Shown one piece after another: positions 25,664-34,609 of a stretch of DNA of 64,000 nucleotides. Each line of letters begins with the position of its first letter. Positions within the stretch are counted from its first letter, which is position 1. The position numbers were made by a program, and so were the translations under genes. A model generated the notes under the pieces. That model was not told where the DNA came from, made no database searches, and saw nothing but the letters and a program-made list of their open reading frames with translations. Origin of the DNA: Pelagomonas calceolata (lineage: Eukaryota; Sar; Pelagophyceae; Pelagomonadales; Pelagomonadaceae); NCBI GenBank assembly GCA_918797485.1, contig CAKKNE010000004.1, positions 3,782,001 through 3,846,000 on the forward strand, read 5' to 3'.

Positions 25664-28289
25664 ATGGGCAGCCAGCAATCCGTCGCCGGCGAGCTCCAGG
25701 GGCTCCACGAGAAGTGCGTCGACGCGCTGGCAGAGCCGAGCAAGGGTGCCCAAGATGCCGCCCGGCTGCGGGCCTTGCTCGGCGACGTCCTCACCGCGAT
25801 CGGCCGCCTCCAAGGCGTCGAATCCGACGACGAGGCTCTGAGAACCTCTGATGGGGTCTCTGAGAACCTAGATCTCGGCAACGACGATGAGGGGGACGAG
25901 GACGAGGACGACGCTGTCGACGAGCTAGCGCCCGTGGATGCTGATGCGGTAATACGCCGCGGCGAGGTGTGGTCGGACCCTGTGAGGAAATCAACCGTGA
26001 GCCATGGCGCCTGAAATATTGCGTGGACCTTTGTGGACCTCCTCGCCATCGAACCGACGCGGTCACAGCGACAACGTCGCGTCGATGGCCTGAGAACTCC
26101 ACGCCATCGAGCAGACGCAGCTACGGAGACAACATCGCGTCGATGAGGTGGGGCGCCTGAAATTTGTTTTCCATACAGGTCGGACCCGACGTTTCCCGCG
26201 AACGAAGCTTCGCTCGGCTTGCGGGACGACGTCGACGAGGGACGGGGTCCTGAGTCTCGGGGCTGGGGCGGCGTCGCTTGGGAGCGGTGCGGGGAGCTCT
26301 TCAAACAATGTAGGCTGTTTAAGAACGCACCGTCGCCGTTTGACGTCGCCCAAGGCGGCCTCGGGGACTGTTATCTCCTGTGCGGAAATCAAATTTACGG
26401 CGCGTTCGTCCTAAATCGCGCGTCGACCTCCACGCCATCGACGCGGCACTTGCTCGATGGAGTGGCGGTGTCGGTTCCTCACCGCTCGACGGAACCAGCG
26501 CGGCCACGTCATCGCCGAGAAATGACTTAGCGAAGAATTATTGGGTGCACCCGACGCACTGGTTGATTTCCACACAGGTTATCTCCTCTCGGCTCTGTGC
26601 GTGCTGGCTGAGAGGCCGGCGAGGATTTACAAGCTCTTCGAGACGACGGAGTTGAATACCGCGGGCCTCGTCGGTGCACGACTCTACCTGCACGGCGAGG
26701 AGAGACTCGTGTTGGTCTGTGCGGAAATCAAATTTACGGCGCCTTCGTCATGAATCGCCGCGTCGACCTCCACGCCATCGACGCGACGCCTGCTCGATGG
26801 CGTGGCGATGTCGGTTCCTCACCGCTCGACGGAGCCAGCGCGGCCACGTCATCGCCGAGAAATGACTTAGTGAAGAATTATCGTGCACCCGACGCACTGG
26901 TTGATTTCCACACAGGTGTTGGTCGACGACCAGCTGCCGACGCGGGGCGACAATCTGTTCTTCGCGCGCTCGCGCACGGAGGGGGAGATGTGGGTTTCGA
27001 TGTTCGAAAAAGCCTTCGCCAAGGCCTACGGCTCCTACGCGAACATCGAAATGGGGTCGACCGCGCGCACTCTGGAGACGCTCACCGGCGCTCCGTCGAC
27101 AACAACAACAATCCGCGGCCGCGACGCGGCGGCGGCGACCGCAATGTTCGAGACGATAGACGGGGCGCTAAAAAGGCGCCACGTCGTCTGCCTGGGAATG
27201 GGAGATCACCCGCAAGATCTGCAGCGGCTGGTGGGGATCGTCGAGAAGCACGCCTACGCCTGCCTAGGCTCCGCAGAAGTCCAGGGCGAGCGGCTCGTGA
27301 GGATACGGAACCCCTGGGCGGACGGCACGGAGTACCGTGGGAAATGGTCCGACGACAGCGAAGAGTGGACGCCCGAATTGCGGCGGGACCTGGATCACGG
27401 CGTCGCCGCCGACGGTGTGTTCTGGATGGCGATCGAAGATGTGGTCGGCCTGTTCGATGATGTCGTGGTATGTGCTGTGGACGACCACGCTCACTACTGT
27501 CACTCGCCGCGCGCGGCGTTGCCGGACGCCAAGACGCGGTTGCTAGCTTTCGAGCTGCGGCCGCTGCGTACGGCCCACGTCGTGGTCACGTGTCGCCAGC
27601 CGGACACACGCGACGACGACGCCGCAACCGGCTACCACGCCGTGCGCGCGGCCGTCTACCGCTTGCCCGATGCAAACTCGCCTGCTGCAAAGCGCGTCGG
27701 CGCGTCGGGTGGCGAAGACCACACTTACCTGGTGGCCCGTGACGTCGTCGCCGCTGACGCCACGCTACACGCGAATCGATCGTACATTGTCGTTGTCGAG
27801 ACGTTCGAAGATCGCGAGCGGCTAGGTCCATTGGATGGGACGTGTGTTGTTTCGACGTACGGTGGCGCGACCTGCGCCATCGCCCCGCTCGCGCCAAAAC
27901 AGGGGGACCTCGCGCAAGCGACGTGCGCCCTGGCGTTCACGCGCTTCGCCAAGGACGCGCGCGAGTCGAACTACGGCGACGACGCGCCCAGCGTGACGCT
28001 GCGCACCTGGTCACGCCGCGGAGAGAGCCTGTACACCATGCTCTACGCCAACGCGTCGGAGGGCCTGGTTCTCAAGGAAAGGGTTACATTCGAGCTCGAG
28101 AACTGTCAAGTCTACCGCGCCACGCTCGACGCCGACGGCGACGCCGTCGTCGCGCTCACCGCCGTCGACCCAACCGTCAAGGTGACGTTGGCGCCCGGCG
28201 CGGCGACGCTGCTCCTCATCCGCAAGTCACCGGACGCGCAGTCGTTCGGCTACAACTACCGCCGAGCGTACTCGATTCGCGGGCGGTAG
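25664..28289 (+). CDS. Calpain-type cysteine protease, 667 aa, four exons
   Basis: Exons 25664-25971, 26179-26369, 26578-26708 and 26916-28289. The short acidic N-terminus is followed by a CysPC domain: WSDPTFPANEASLG, then GGLGDCYLLSALCVLAERP with the catalytic Cys at 167, EKHAYACL with His at 322 and RNPWADG with Asn at 342. All three catalytic residues are present. The region after residue 380 is beta-rich and could be one or two C2-like calpain beta-sandwich domains (LLAFELRPLRTAHVVVTCRQ; SYIVVVETFEDRE; AATLLLIRKS). There is no EF-hand or membrane domain. Calpains are calcium-regulated cytosolic proteases. Three introner insertions interrupt the protease domain within 1 kb. Confidence 0.9.
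25972..26178 (+). mobile_element. Introner-element intron 1 of calpain gene (207 bp), compound
   Basis: Perfect 8-bp target duplication GTCGGACC on both sides; donor GT from the left copy, acceptor CATACAG. Termini are diverged (CTGTGAGGAAATCAA, TTTTCCATACAG). Inside are two separate hairpin cores and a direct repeat GGCGCCTGAAAT near 26009 and 26151, suggesting one element inserted in or duplicated within another. Confidence 0.85.
26370..26577 (+). mobile_element. Introner-element intron 2 of calpain gene (208 bp)
   Basis: Perfect 8-bp duplication GTTATCTC. Left end CTGTGCGGAAATCAA, right end TTGATTTCCACACAG, full hairpin near 26430-26465. It splits the codon of the catalytic cysteine (T at 26369, GT at 26578). 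Very similar along its whole length to intron 3. Confidence 0.93.
26709..26915 (+). mobile_element. Introner-element intron 3 of calpain gene (207 bp)
   Basis: Perfect 8-bp duplication GTGTTGGT. Same ends as intron 2 and shared internal blocks (CACCGCTCGACGGA, CCACGTCATCGCCGAG, AATGACTTAG). Phase 0; removal reads ERLVLVDDQLP without gap. Confidence 0.93.
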
Positions 28290-28293
28290 AATG

Positions 28294-30171
28294 CTAAACA
28301 GACTTAAGCTCGGCCCTAGGCGGATAGCCCGCCCGAAAATTGGGGTCGATGCTCCGCGCGACGAGCGGCGTGTCGGGCCAGAGTTCCGGATCCGCCGGCG
28401 CCTCGGCGAGAGCTGGCGCGGCCTCCGCCGGCATCGGCGGCGCGGCGACAGGTGCGTCCGCCGCGGGCAGCAGGTCGAGCCCGTAATCATGGATCAGCTC
28501 AGCGAACCAAGACTGGAGCTGGTCGAACTCGAGGAAGGTGAGCCCGCGCGGGTCCTCCGGTTCGTACTTCGAGGCGCACTTGCGGATCACCGGGTAGGAG
28601 CGGATCGACCGTAAGATGGGATGATCCTTCAGCTCCTCGCTCGCCTCTCCGTCCGCCATCGCCAGGAGCGTCGCGACGGGCAGATGGTTCGGTGACGGCG
28701 TCCGTGCGGTGGCGCAGAGCTCCCCGAACAAGTTCTCAGCGTGGATACGACCGAGATCTCCCTGCCCACTAGTAGTCCCTTGGCTCACAAGCACAGTGCC
28801 CTGGGGCGTCTGGGGCGTGCGCGCCCGCGCCTCGACCACCGGCGGCGTGCCGCTGCGCGCCGCCGCGACCGCCGCGTCGAGGCGCTGCGCCTCGCGCGCG
28901 TCGAGGCGCCCGAGCGACGGCGGGTACGGTATCGGCGGGTCCGAGGCCACAGAAAAATCGTCACCGGTCAGCGCCGACGCCACGGAGCGGGCGCCCGCCG
29001 ATGCGGCGGTCGACGCGAGGGCTCGAGCGACCGACGCGGTCCCGCCCCCCTCCAGGGGACGGAGGCGCGGACCCGGCCCGACGCGGCGGCTGTAGGGCGA
29101 GTTGTACCGCTGGCGGCCCCGCGGCGCCCCGCGCATCGGCCGCGCGCGCGCCGCCTCTACGATGGAGCGGTCGAAGAACGTTTCCACGTCCGCGTCGCGC
29201 GCGACATCCCGCGCGAACGCGGCCTCGGCGTCCGACCCGCCCTGGTGGCTCACGCTCGTCGCGGCGCGGGACGAGAGCTCGTAGCGCGAGCCGTCGACGT
29301 CCGTGACGGCGAAGCGGGGCGGCGCGAACGGGTCGCGCGGCCGCGGCGGCAGGGGCTTGATCTTGTCGATGGACGGCATCAAGGGCCCGCGATGGGACGA
29401 GCGGCCGGTGCGGAAGACCCCCCGGCGCTTCGCCGCGAGCGCGCGCCGCCGCGTCTCCGCGTGCGCGCGCCGCCGGTCGTGCGACCCCAGCAGCGCCGGC
29501 TCCTCGTCGGCGGTCCGCTCCGGCACCGGCGCCGTGGCCGCGCCGCCGCGGGCCGCCAGCGGCAGCGGCAGGCCGTCGGGCCCGAGCTCGGGCTTGGGCC
29601 ACGCGTAGCCGATGACGTCGTCGGTCGTCGCGAGCCGCGAGAACTCCTCGAGGTAGCGCGCGCGCGCCTCGGCCTCGAAGTCGGCGAAGGCCTTCGCGCG
29701 GCGCGCGGCGCCGGGCTCGGCCGCCGGCGCGGCGGCCGGGGCGACCGGCTTGAGGTAGCTCCGCGGCACGTAGCCGGAGGCCCCGTCGTAGGCCGCGGCG
29801 AAGACCCAGCCCGTCGCCGCGAGCTCCGCCCGCAGCACGACGACGCGCTGGTCCTTGGCCAACCCGAGCTCCGTGCGCTCGACGGGCGCGATGGCCCCCC
29901 GCGCGCGCGCGCGGCAGAGCGCTTTTTCGTCCGTCGCCGCGCCGCCGGCCCGGTCGCGCGCGGCCCAGTAGGCCCGGGCCTCCTCTTCCGAGATCTCGGC
30001 CGCGTCGTCGGGCGCCGGAGGCGCCGCGGGCGCCGGCGCCGGCGCCGCGGCGGGCTCCTCGGGCGTGCCCGGCGGCGTGATGTCGAACCCGAACAGGTCG
30101 CACATCTCCCGGAACTCGCGCCGGTCGTACTCGGCTCCTAGGATGTCATCCTTATCCTCCTCCGGTGCCAT
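28294..30171 (-). CDS. SH3-domain protein, 625 aa
   Basis: After an acidic start and a Pro/Ala linker, residues about 85-150 form an SH3 fold: CRARARGAIAPVERTELGLA, then QRVVVLRAELAATGWVFAAA and SGYVPRSYLKPV with the closing G-Y-V-P-x-x-Y-L. The rest is mostly disordered and Pro/Arg rich. A compact C-terminal helical block (LKDHPILRSIRSYPVIRKCA..FLEFDQLQSWFAELIHDYGL) may be a second domain. The SH3 resembles the one ending the gene at 52445-54148, which hints at a family of cytoskeletal or signalling adaptors here. Its stop lies 4 bases from the calpain stop on the opposite strand. Confidence 0.75.
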   Translation of the reverse strand: MAPEEDKDDILGAEYDRREFREMCDLFGFDITPPGTPEEPAAAPAPAPAAPPAPDDAAEISEEEARAYWAARDRAGGAATDEKALCRARARGAIAPVERTELGLAKDQRVVVLRAELAATGWVFAAAYDGASGYVPRSYLKPVAPAAAPAAEPGAARRAKAFADFEAEARARYLEEFSRLATTDDVIGYAWPKPELGPDGLPLPLAARGGAATAPVPERTADEEPALLGSHDRRRAHAETRRRALAAKRRGVFRTGRSSHRGPLMPSIDKIKPLPPRPRDPFAPPRFAVTDVDGSRYELSSRAATSVSHQGGSDAEAAFARDVARDADVETFFDRSIVEAARARPMRGAPRGRQRYNSPYSRRVGPGPRLRPLEGGGTASVARALASTAASAGARSVASALTGDDFSVASDPPIPYPPSLGRLDAREAQRLDAAVAAARSGTPPVVEARARTPQTPQGTVLVSQGTTSGQGDLGRIHAENLFGELCATARTPSPNHLPVATLLAMADGEASEELKDHPILRSIRSYPVIRKCASKYEPEDPRGLTFLEFDQLQSWFAELIHDYGLDLLPAADAPVAAPPMPAEAAPALAEAPADPELWPDTPLVARSIDPNFRAGYPPRAELKSV

Positions 30172-30793
30172 GCTGCCCTTGCCACAGGGCTGCCTTTCCA
30201 GCGTCTTGGCCGGGCTATGACTATCAATGATGATCCGCGCGCACCACTGCGCTCATGCAAGGCCAAGAAGCAGCACGATGAGTCCGCCTTTTGTCCTGTG
30301 TTTTAGGCACACATCCAGGCGCTGCAGGCGGTGGGCCCATGGGAGACCTCTGGGCACGTTCACCCGACGGACGCCATACATGGCTCTATGTACTCGTAGT
30401 GAGGTATACATACGACTCGTCTGTCCAGGCATTGGACTCGCCGGGCGCGGCGGACGACGCGCGCCGTCAAGGCGCCGGCCTAAGTCTCAACACGCAGTTG
30501 GTAGTGAATTTGCTTTCGAAAGGCCCGTGGGTGGGCCGCACGCTGCTCGTGAGGCTTGGATCGAATACGCGACCAAAAAAAACGGGTTTGCAGCACGTTT
30601 GACCTAGCCTCGGCTTGTACGCCCGGCACACTGGGCCTCTTTCTGTCGACTCTGCCTGAAACGACCTGCGGGAACAACAGATGGTCGACCACAACTCGAT
30701 GTGCAACAGAGACAAATGAATTGACACAGCAATTTTATTGAATTCCTGCTGTGACAGTGCTGTCACACAGTCACAGTGGTGGCTGCAGTTACT
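30172..30793. other. Spacer of about 620 bases, no gene seen
   Basis: Lower GC than the surrounding genes, with only short open frames. It includes a run of eight A at 30574-30581 and a GTGACAG inverted repeat near 30750-30770 just before the fragment at 30794. No palindrome of the GCTAG family and no tRNA could be supported. Confidence 0.4.
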
Positions 30794-31171
30794 ATGCGTC
30801 GGCTCGCGCTACAACTCTGCGTCGTCGCGACGGCGCATTCAGCGCGTCTCGTCTATACAACGCCCGGGAGCGCCGAACGCCTTGAAATTTGCGTGCCAGC
30901 GAAGGCCGGCTCGACGACGATATTTCATGCCCTCCATCGCGCGATCGTCGGCACCGAGTTCAACGCATCTACCTCCCCCGCCCGAGTCGGCCCGACCCTC
31001 GGGTATGTGCAAAACGTCGCGGCTTGGTCCCGGGAACGCGCATGCGACCAGTCGCGACGGCGACGAGAGGGCCCGGATCCGCTCGAGGGAGAACTCCGGC
31101 CCATCGCGCTCGTCGTAGATGTAGAATTTGTCGAGCGGCGCGTTCGCCGAGGCTTGGCTCTTGCGCGATGA
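30794..31171 (+). pseudogene. Sulfotransferase N-terminal fragment
   Basis: It begins MRRLALQLCVVATAHSARLV, a signal peptide, then EICVPAKAGSTTIFHALHRA. KAGSTT matches the 5-prime-phosphosulfate-binding loop of sulfotransferase-2 type enzymes, followed by a helix. Family-like sequence stops around 31040 (VQNVAAWSRERACD); the rest of the open frame reads across the antisense of the neighbouring minus-strand fragment. No catalytic RDP block follows. It is either a truncated gene or the first exon of a gene whose other exons are not here. Confidence 0.5.
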
Positions 31172-31291
31172 TGCGCGGGCCGGCTTCGCTGGTTTGTCGG
31201 CCCATGGCGTCCAGCCCGGCCCGTTGACGCAGCTCGTGAGTCGGCTCGCTACCAGTTTGAGGAGAAGCAGGCCGCCCAACGTCGCGCGCAT
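30839..31291 (-). pseudogene. N-terminal fragment of a secreted or Golgi protein
   Basis: The minus-strand frame starts MRATLGGLLLLKLVASRLTS, a good signal peptide, and continues LDKFYIYDERDGPEFSLERI, reminiscent of the FYVYD opening of exostosin-like glycosyltransferases. Recognisable sequence ends near 31050 and runs into the antisense of the sulfotransferase fragment. Two 5-prime gene ends facing each other with both bodies missing suggests a rearrangement joint. Family assignment is tentative. Confidence 0.35.
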
Positions 31292-31540
31292 TTGCTTATT
31301 TTACAGCGCACCGTCTGGGCGGCGTTCCTGGTTGAGAGAATTTAAGCGGCGTGATGGAGATGGTTTCAGGCTTTCAGCCCTGGGCGGTGATGAGGTGAGA
31401 ATGTTGTCTCTGCCTGTTTATAGCATGATAACCACACACAAATTTCCGGTAGAGAGCTGAGCGCCGCAAGCGGTGCAAAAGTGGTCGGATAACGTGAAAA
31501 ACCCGCGCAGTAAGAAAAAAAACAGTACTCAACTTATCAG

Positions 31541-34087
31541 TCACGACGACGGCTCGGAGACCGCCTCGGACGCGGACCGGCCCGCCGGCCGCTCGCTCAG
31601 GAAGACGCCGTCGTCCGAGTAGACGCGGACGTCGCCGTTCGGCGCGCGGAGGATGACCGTGCCGTCGCCTGTTGAGGCGCCGTCCTTCTTCATCTGGCGC
31701 ACGACGTCCGCGTCGAGCGCGCGCTCTATTACTGAAGCGGCCTCGGCCGCCGCGGGCCTATCAGTGGGGTCGCGCGCGAGAGCGGTGGAGACGAGCTCGG
31801 CCACGTCCTTGTCAATATGAGGCAGCTCCTCTCGCAAGATCCGGAGCCGTTCTTCTGAAGACGCCCGCGCTATTTTTGAGATGCACGTGACGCGCTCCAT
31901 CGTCGTCCCGAAGCGCGGCCGTAATAACTCATAAAGCACGACGCCCAGCGAGTAGACGTCGGCCTTCTCGTCGTAGTCGTCGGAGGCGAGCTGCTCCGGC
32001 GCCGCGTACAACCGCGTCCCGACGCCTCTTGTAATATCCTCGTCCTCCCCAACATCGTCCTCCTCTTCCGGGATGTCGTCCTGGCCGACGTGGCGCGACA
32101 ATCCAAAGTCCCCGATCTTCGCCACGCCATCAATTAAGAAAATATTCGCCGGTTTCAAGTCCCTATGGACCAACCCGCGCTCGTGGACGTACGTCAGGCC
32201 CCGCGCGATCTGCGCAAAAATCTTCAGAGATTGGTCGTCATCATCTCTATCATCCAGGAAGTCCCGCAACGTTCGAGACGAACAGTACTGCATCTGGATG
32301 TGCAGTACCAAATCGTAGTTGACCGGTTTGCTCGGTTTCTTCTTCTGTTGTGGGATGCTGACCGGTTTCCGCGGGGCCATCGACGGCATATCTGACGCGC
32401 ACATGTCGAAGGATTTTAACGTTTCGGTAAACGGCTCTTCGACCTCGTCCTGGGTCCAGGCTTGCGTTGCTGAGGACGGCGGCTGCACGGCGGAAGTTAA
32501 TGAAGCGTTCGAGGATTGGTGGACCAGTCCCGCATCACTAGAACCGGCCTCGAGCCAGGCCTGGTAGTAGCGCACGATGTGGGGGTGGTCCAGCAACGCC
32601 AGGATCTTCACCTCGCGGAGCATCTTGTCCAACCTAGGTCGCCAGGTCACGTCCGACGAGAGCCTGATTTTTTTTATCGCGTAGTCGATCTTGTCGAGCT
32701 TGTTCGTGGCCTTGGCGACCGTGCCGAAGCCGCCTCTCCCCAACTTCTCTCGTTCGTCGAACTCGCGCTCGTAGCGCGCCGTCGAGACCAGCGCGTCGGG
32801 GCCGAGCTCGGGGATCGCCGGCGGCGGTTTAGGTGTATCATCCTTCTTCTGGAGGCTGCCGAGGGCCGAGAGGGACTGGGTCGTGCGTATTTGTGTTTCT
32901 GGAAGCGGTAGTAGCGCCGGCGACGGCGTCCTTTGTGGTGGTACCTTGCGCCTCCGTAACAGCACCCACCAGCCCGCGGCTACTGCCAAAGCGACCAACA
33001 GCACCCTTAATAACAGCAGCTCGCGTCTCACTTTCAACGGTAGCGCCGCCGTCGCGTTCGGCATCGGCAGCAGCTTCAAATTCGGCGAATACTCGGTCAC
33101 GGGCGGCCCCGCGGCGCGCGCGACGCGCGCCGCCAGTCGCGCGTTCTCCGCTAGATCAGAAGACAGGGGCCGGCCCACGGCGTGGGCCAGTAAATCCGTA
33201 CCGGCACCAGCGACGAGGGCCTGCGAATTTTCACGAGGCGCCGTCACGGCCAGGGACGACCACGCGCCACTTCTAGATGCTCCAAAAAATTCGGTAGGCA
33301 AGGCAGGTAAATCCGTCGTCCAGACGATTCTATCTTCGTCAAACGCCGTCACGGCGTAGCCAGTAGTCGTGGAAGCCACTTCCAACGAGGGGAACTTTGG
33401 TGGACTGCGTTTTTCGCACTCCCAACCCACGCTCCCTTCCTCCATGCAGTCCTTCGTCTCCTTCTTCAGCAGACCGGCCACGGCCACCACACCCACCCTT
33501 TCGGACACGTCCGCCGACGTCAGGCCGAATGCCGACAGGTGCGCGACGGAGACGCTCCAACTCTCCGTGCCCGTCTGCGCGTCCATGGCCGCGACCGTGT
33601 ACTCCTCCCGTTGTAAGAATGCGGGTGTCCCCTTGCCCTTGTTTCTCTCGCCGTTCTTCCCGTCGTCCGGATGCACCCACTGCAACTCTCCGGTGTCGAC
33701 GTCCACCGCCCAAATCGATTTCTCTCGATGCGACGTCAGGATCCCACAGTTGCGCCAGGCCGGACCTTCCGAAGCGGGTACCAATGTATCCGGCAAATTC
33801 TCGCAGGCCATCATGGGCACGTCCATCGCCGCGAGCTCCTGCGCCGTCGCCGGCAGCGCGCGCGGCTCCAAATCATCATCAAACTGGTAAATCCGACCGT
33901 CGACGCCGGGCACGACGCCCGCGCCGTGGTCCCGCACGAGCGGCGCGCCCGACGAGAAGGCGCCCACAGCCTGGCCGGACCACGCGTCGAGCGTCACGAC
34001 GAGGCCGTCGACCAAACCCACCACGATGCGCTCGCCGTTCTGCGCTGTCGCTGTTGCTGCTAGTAGTGCGCAGGCGAGGCGCCGCAT
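31541..34087 (-). CDS. PERK-like eIF2-alpha kinase (ER stress sensor), 848 aa
   Basis: Signal peptide MRRLACALLAATATAQ, then a luminal beta-propeller region with repeated VVGLVDGLVVTLDAWSGQAV, SIWAVDVDTGELQWVHPDDG and YTVAAMDAQTGTESWSVSVA units (PQQ-like, as in PERK and IRE1). A transmembrane segment LLLLRVLLVALAVAAGWWVL sits near 362-382. The kinase (about 440-810) has LGRGGFGTVAKATNKLD, YAIKKIRL, an acidic insert between the N-lobe strands, HRDLKPANIFL, KIGDFGLSRHV and YAAPEQL. The HPHIVRYYQAWLE block and the insert place it in the eIF2-alpha kinase group. By family it phosphorylates eIF2-alpha to slow translation under ER stress. A short tail follows the kinase. Confidence 0.85.
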   Translation of the reverse strand: MRRLACALLAATATAQNGERIVVGLVDGLVVTLDAWSGQAVGAFSSGAPLVRDHGAGVVPGVDGRIYQFDDDLEPRALPATAQELAAMDVPMMACENLPDTLVPASEGPAWRNCGILTSHREKSIWAVDVDTGELQWVHPDDGKNGERNKGKGTPAFLQREEYTVAAMDAQTGTESWSVSVAHLSAFGLTSADVSERVGVVAVAGLLKKETKDCMEEGSVGWECEKRSPPKFPSLEVASTTTGYAVTAFDEDRIVWTTDLPALPTEFFGASRSGAWSSLAVTAPRENSQALVAGAGTDLLAHAVGRPLSSDLAENARLAARVARAAGPPVTEYSPNLKLLPMPNATAALPLKVRRELLLLRVLLVALAVAAGWWVLLRRRKVPPQRTPSPALLPLPETQIRTTQSLSALGSLQKKDDTPKPPPAIPELGPDALVSTARYEREFDEREKLGRGGFGTVAKATNKLDKIDYAIKKIRLSSDVTWRPRLDKMLREVKILALLDHPHIVRYYQAWLEAGSSDAGLVHQSSNASLTSAVQPPSSATQAWTQDEVEEPFTETLKSFDMCASDMPSMAPRKPVSIPQQKKKPSKPVNYDLVLHIQMQYCSSRTLRDFLDDRDDDDQSLKIFAQIARGLTYVHERGLVHRDLKPANIFLIDGVAKIGDFGLSRHVGQDDIPEEEDDVGEDEDITRGVGTRLYAAPEQLASDDYDEKADVYSLGVVLYELLRPRFGTTMERVTCISKIARASSEERLRILREELPHIDKDVAELVSTALARDPTDRPAAAEAASVIERALDADVVRQMKKDGASTGDGTVILRAPNGDVRVYSDDGVFLSERPAGRSASEAVSEPSS

Positions 34088-34609
34088 CCTCGGGGCCGCC
34101 GGCCGCGCGGCGCGCGGACCTCTGGGCTGGGCTGGAGCTCTCTAGCTGCTTTTGGTCATCGATGTTGTGAATAAGCTATGGAATTGGGCTGGCTGCTGAC
34201 TTGGTATGAAAAATGAGTTCAAGCTGCGCTTCTTGCGAGTAGTGGGGCGCACTGCGCCTGGCTCGGACGCGCACTGAGGTTGGGCAAAAGTGCCAAGTGT
34301 AGCCTCACAAAGCCCACCAGAACGCGTCGCCACGTCTCTCCTCTCCAGCCGAGTGCTCGAAAAACCGCAGGAAAGGGGCGATTGTTCAACCCGCACGATA
34401 AGCTAGCGGTGTAAGACACTAGCACAGCTGATAGAGGCCGCGGCTGGCGGAAGAGCAGCGTAGTTGCTGTTTTAGCTCAGCAGAGCATCGATTCTTGCCT
34501 GCAGCAGCTCAGCTATTGCCTCATTAGCTGCACACGAACGACTGCACCGTCAGAGGGAGAGAGAGCTGCCCTCCTCGCCGACGAGATTTCGCACTGCTCG
34601 CGCGGGAAG
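34088..34609. other. Divergent spacer between PERK-like and U2AF-like genes
   Basis: About 520 bases; one consensus palindrome at 34402-34423. No RNA gene or repeat otherwise. Confidence 0.45.
34402..34423 (-). promoter_or_regulatory. GCTAG palindrome, consensus copy
   Basis: GCTAGCGG then TGTAAGACACTAGC, 187 bases before the plus-strand ATG at 34610 and 315 from the minus-strand ATG at 34087. Confidence 0.7.

Noticed and set aside
26750-27460. Open frame starting in calpain intron 3
   Set aside because: Its first part is element sequence that recurs in the other introners, so the peptide resemblance between loci reflects the mobile element, not a protein.
28741-30141. Plus-strand frame of 466 codons
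   Set aside because: Shadow of the SH3 gene; composition is almost entirely Arg, Gly and Pro.
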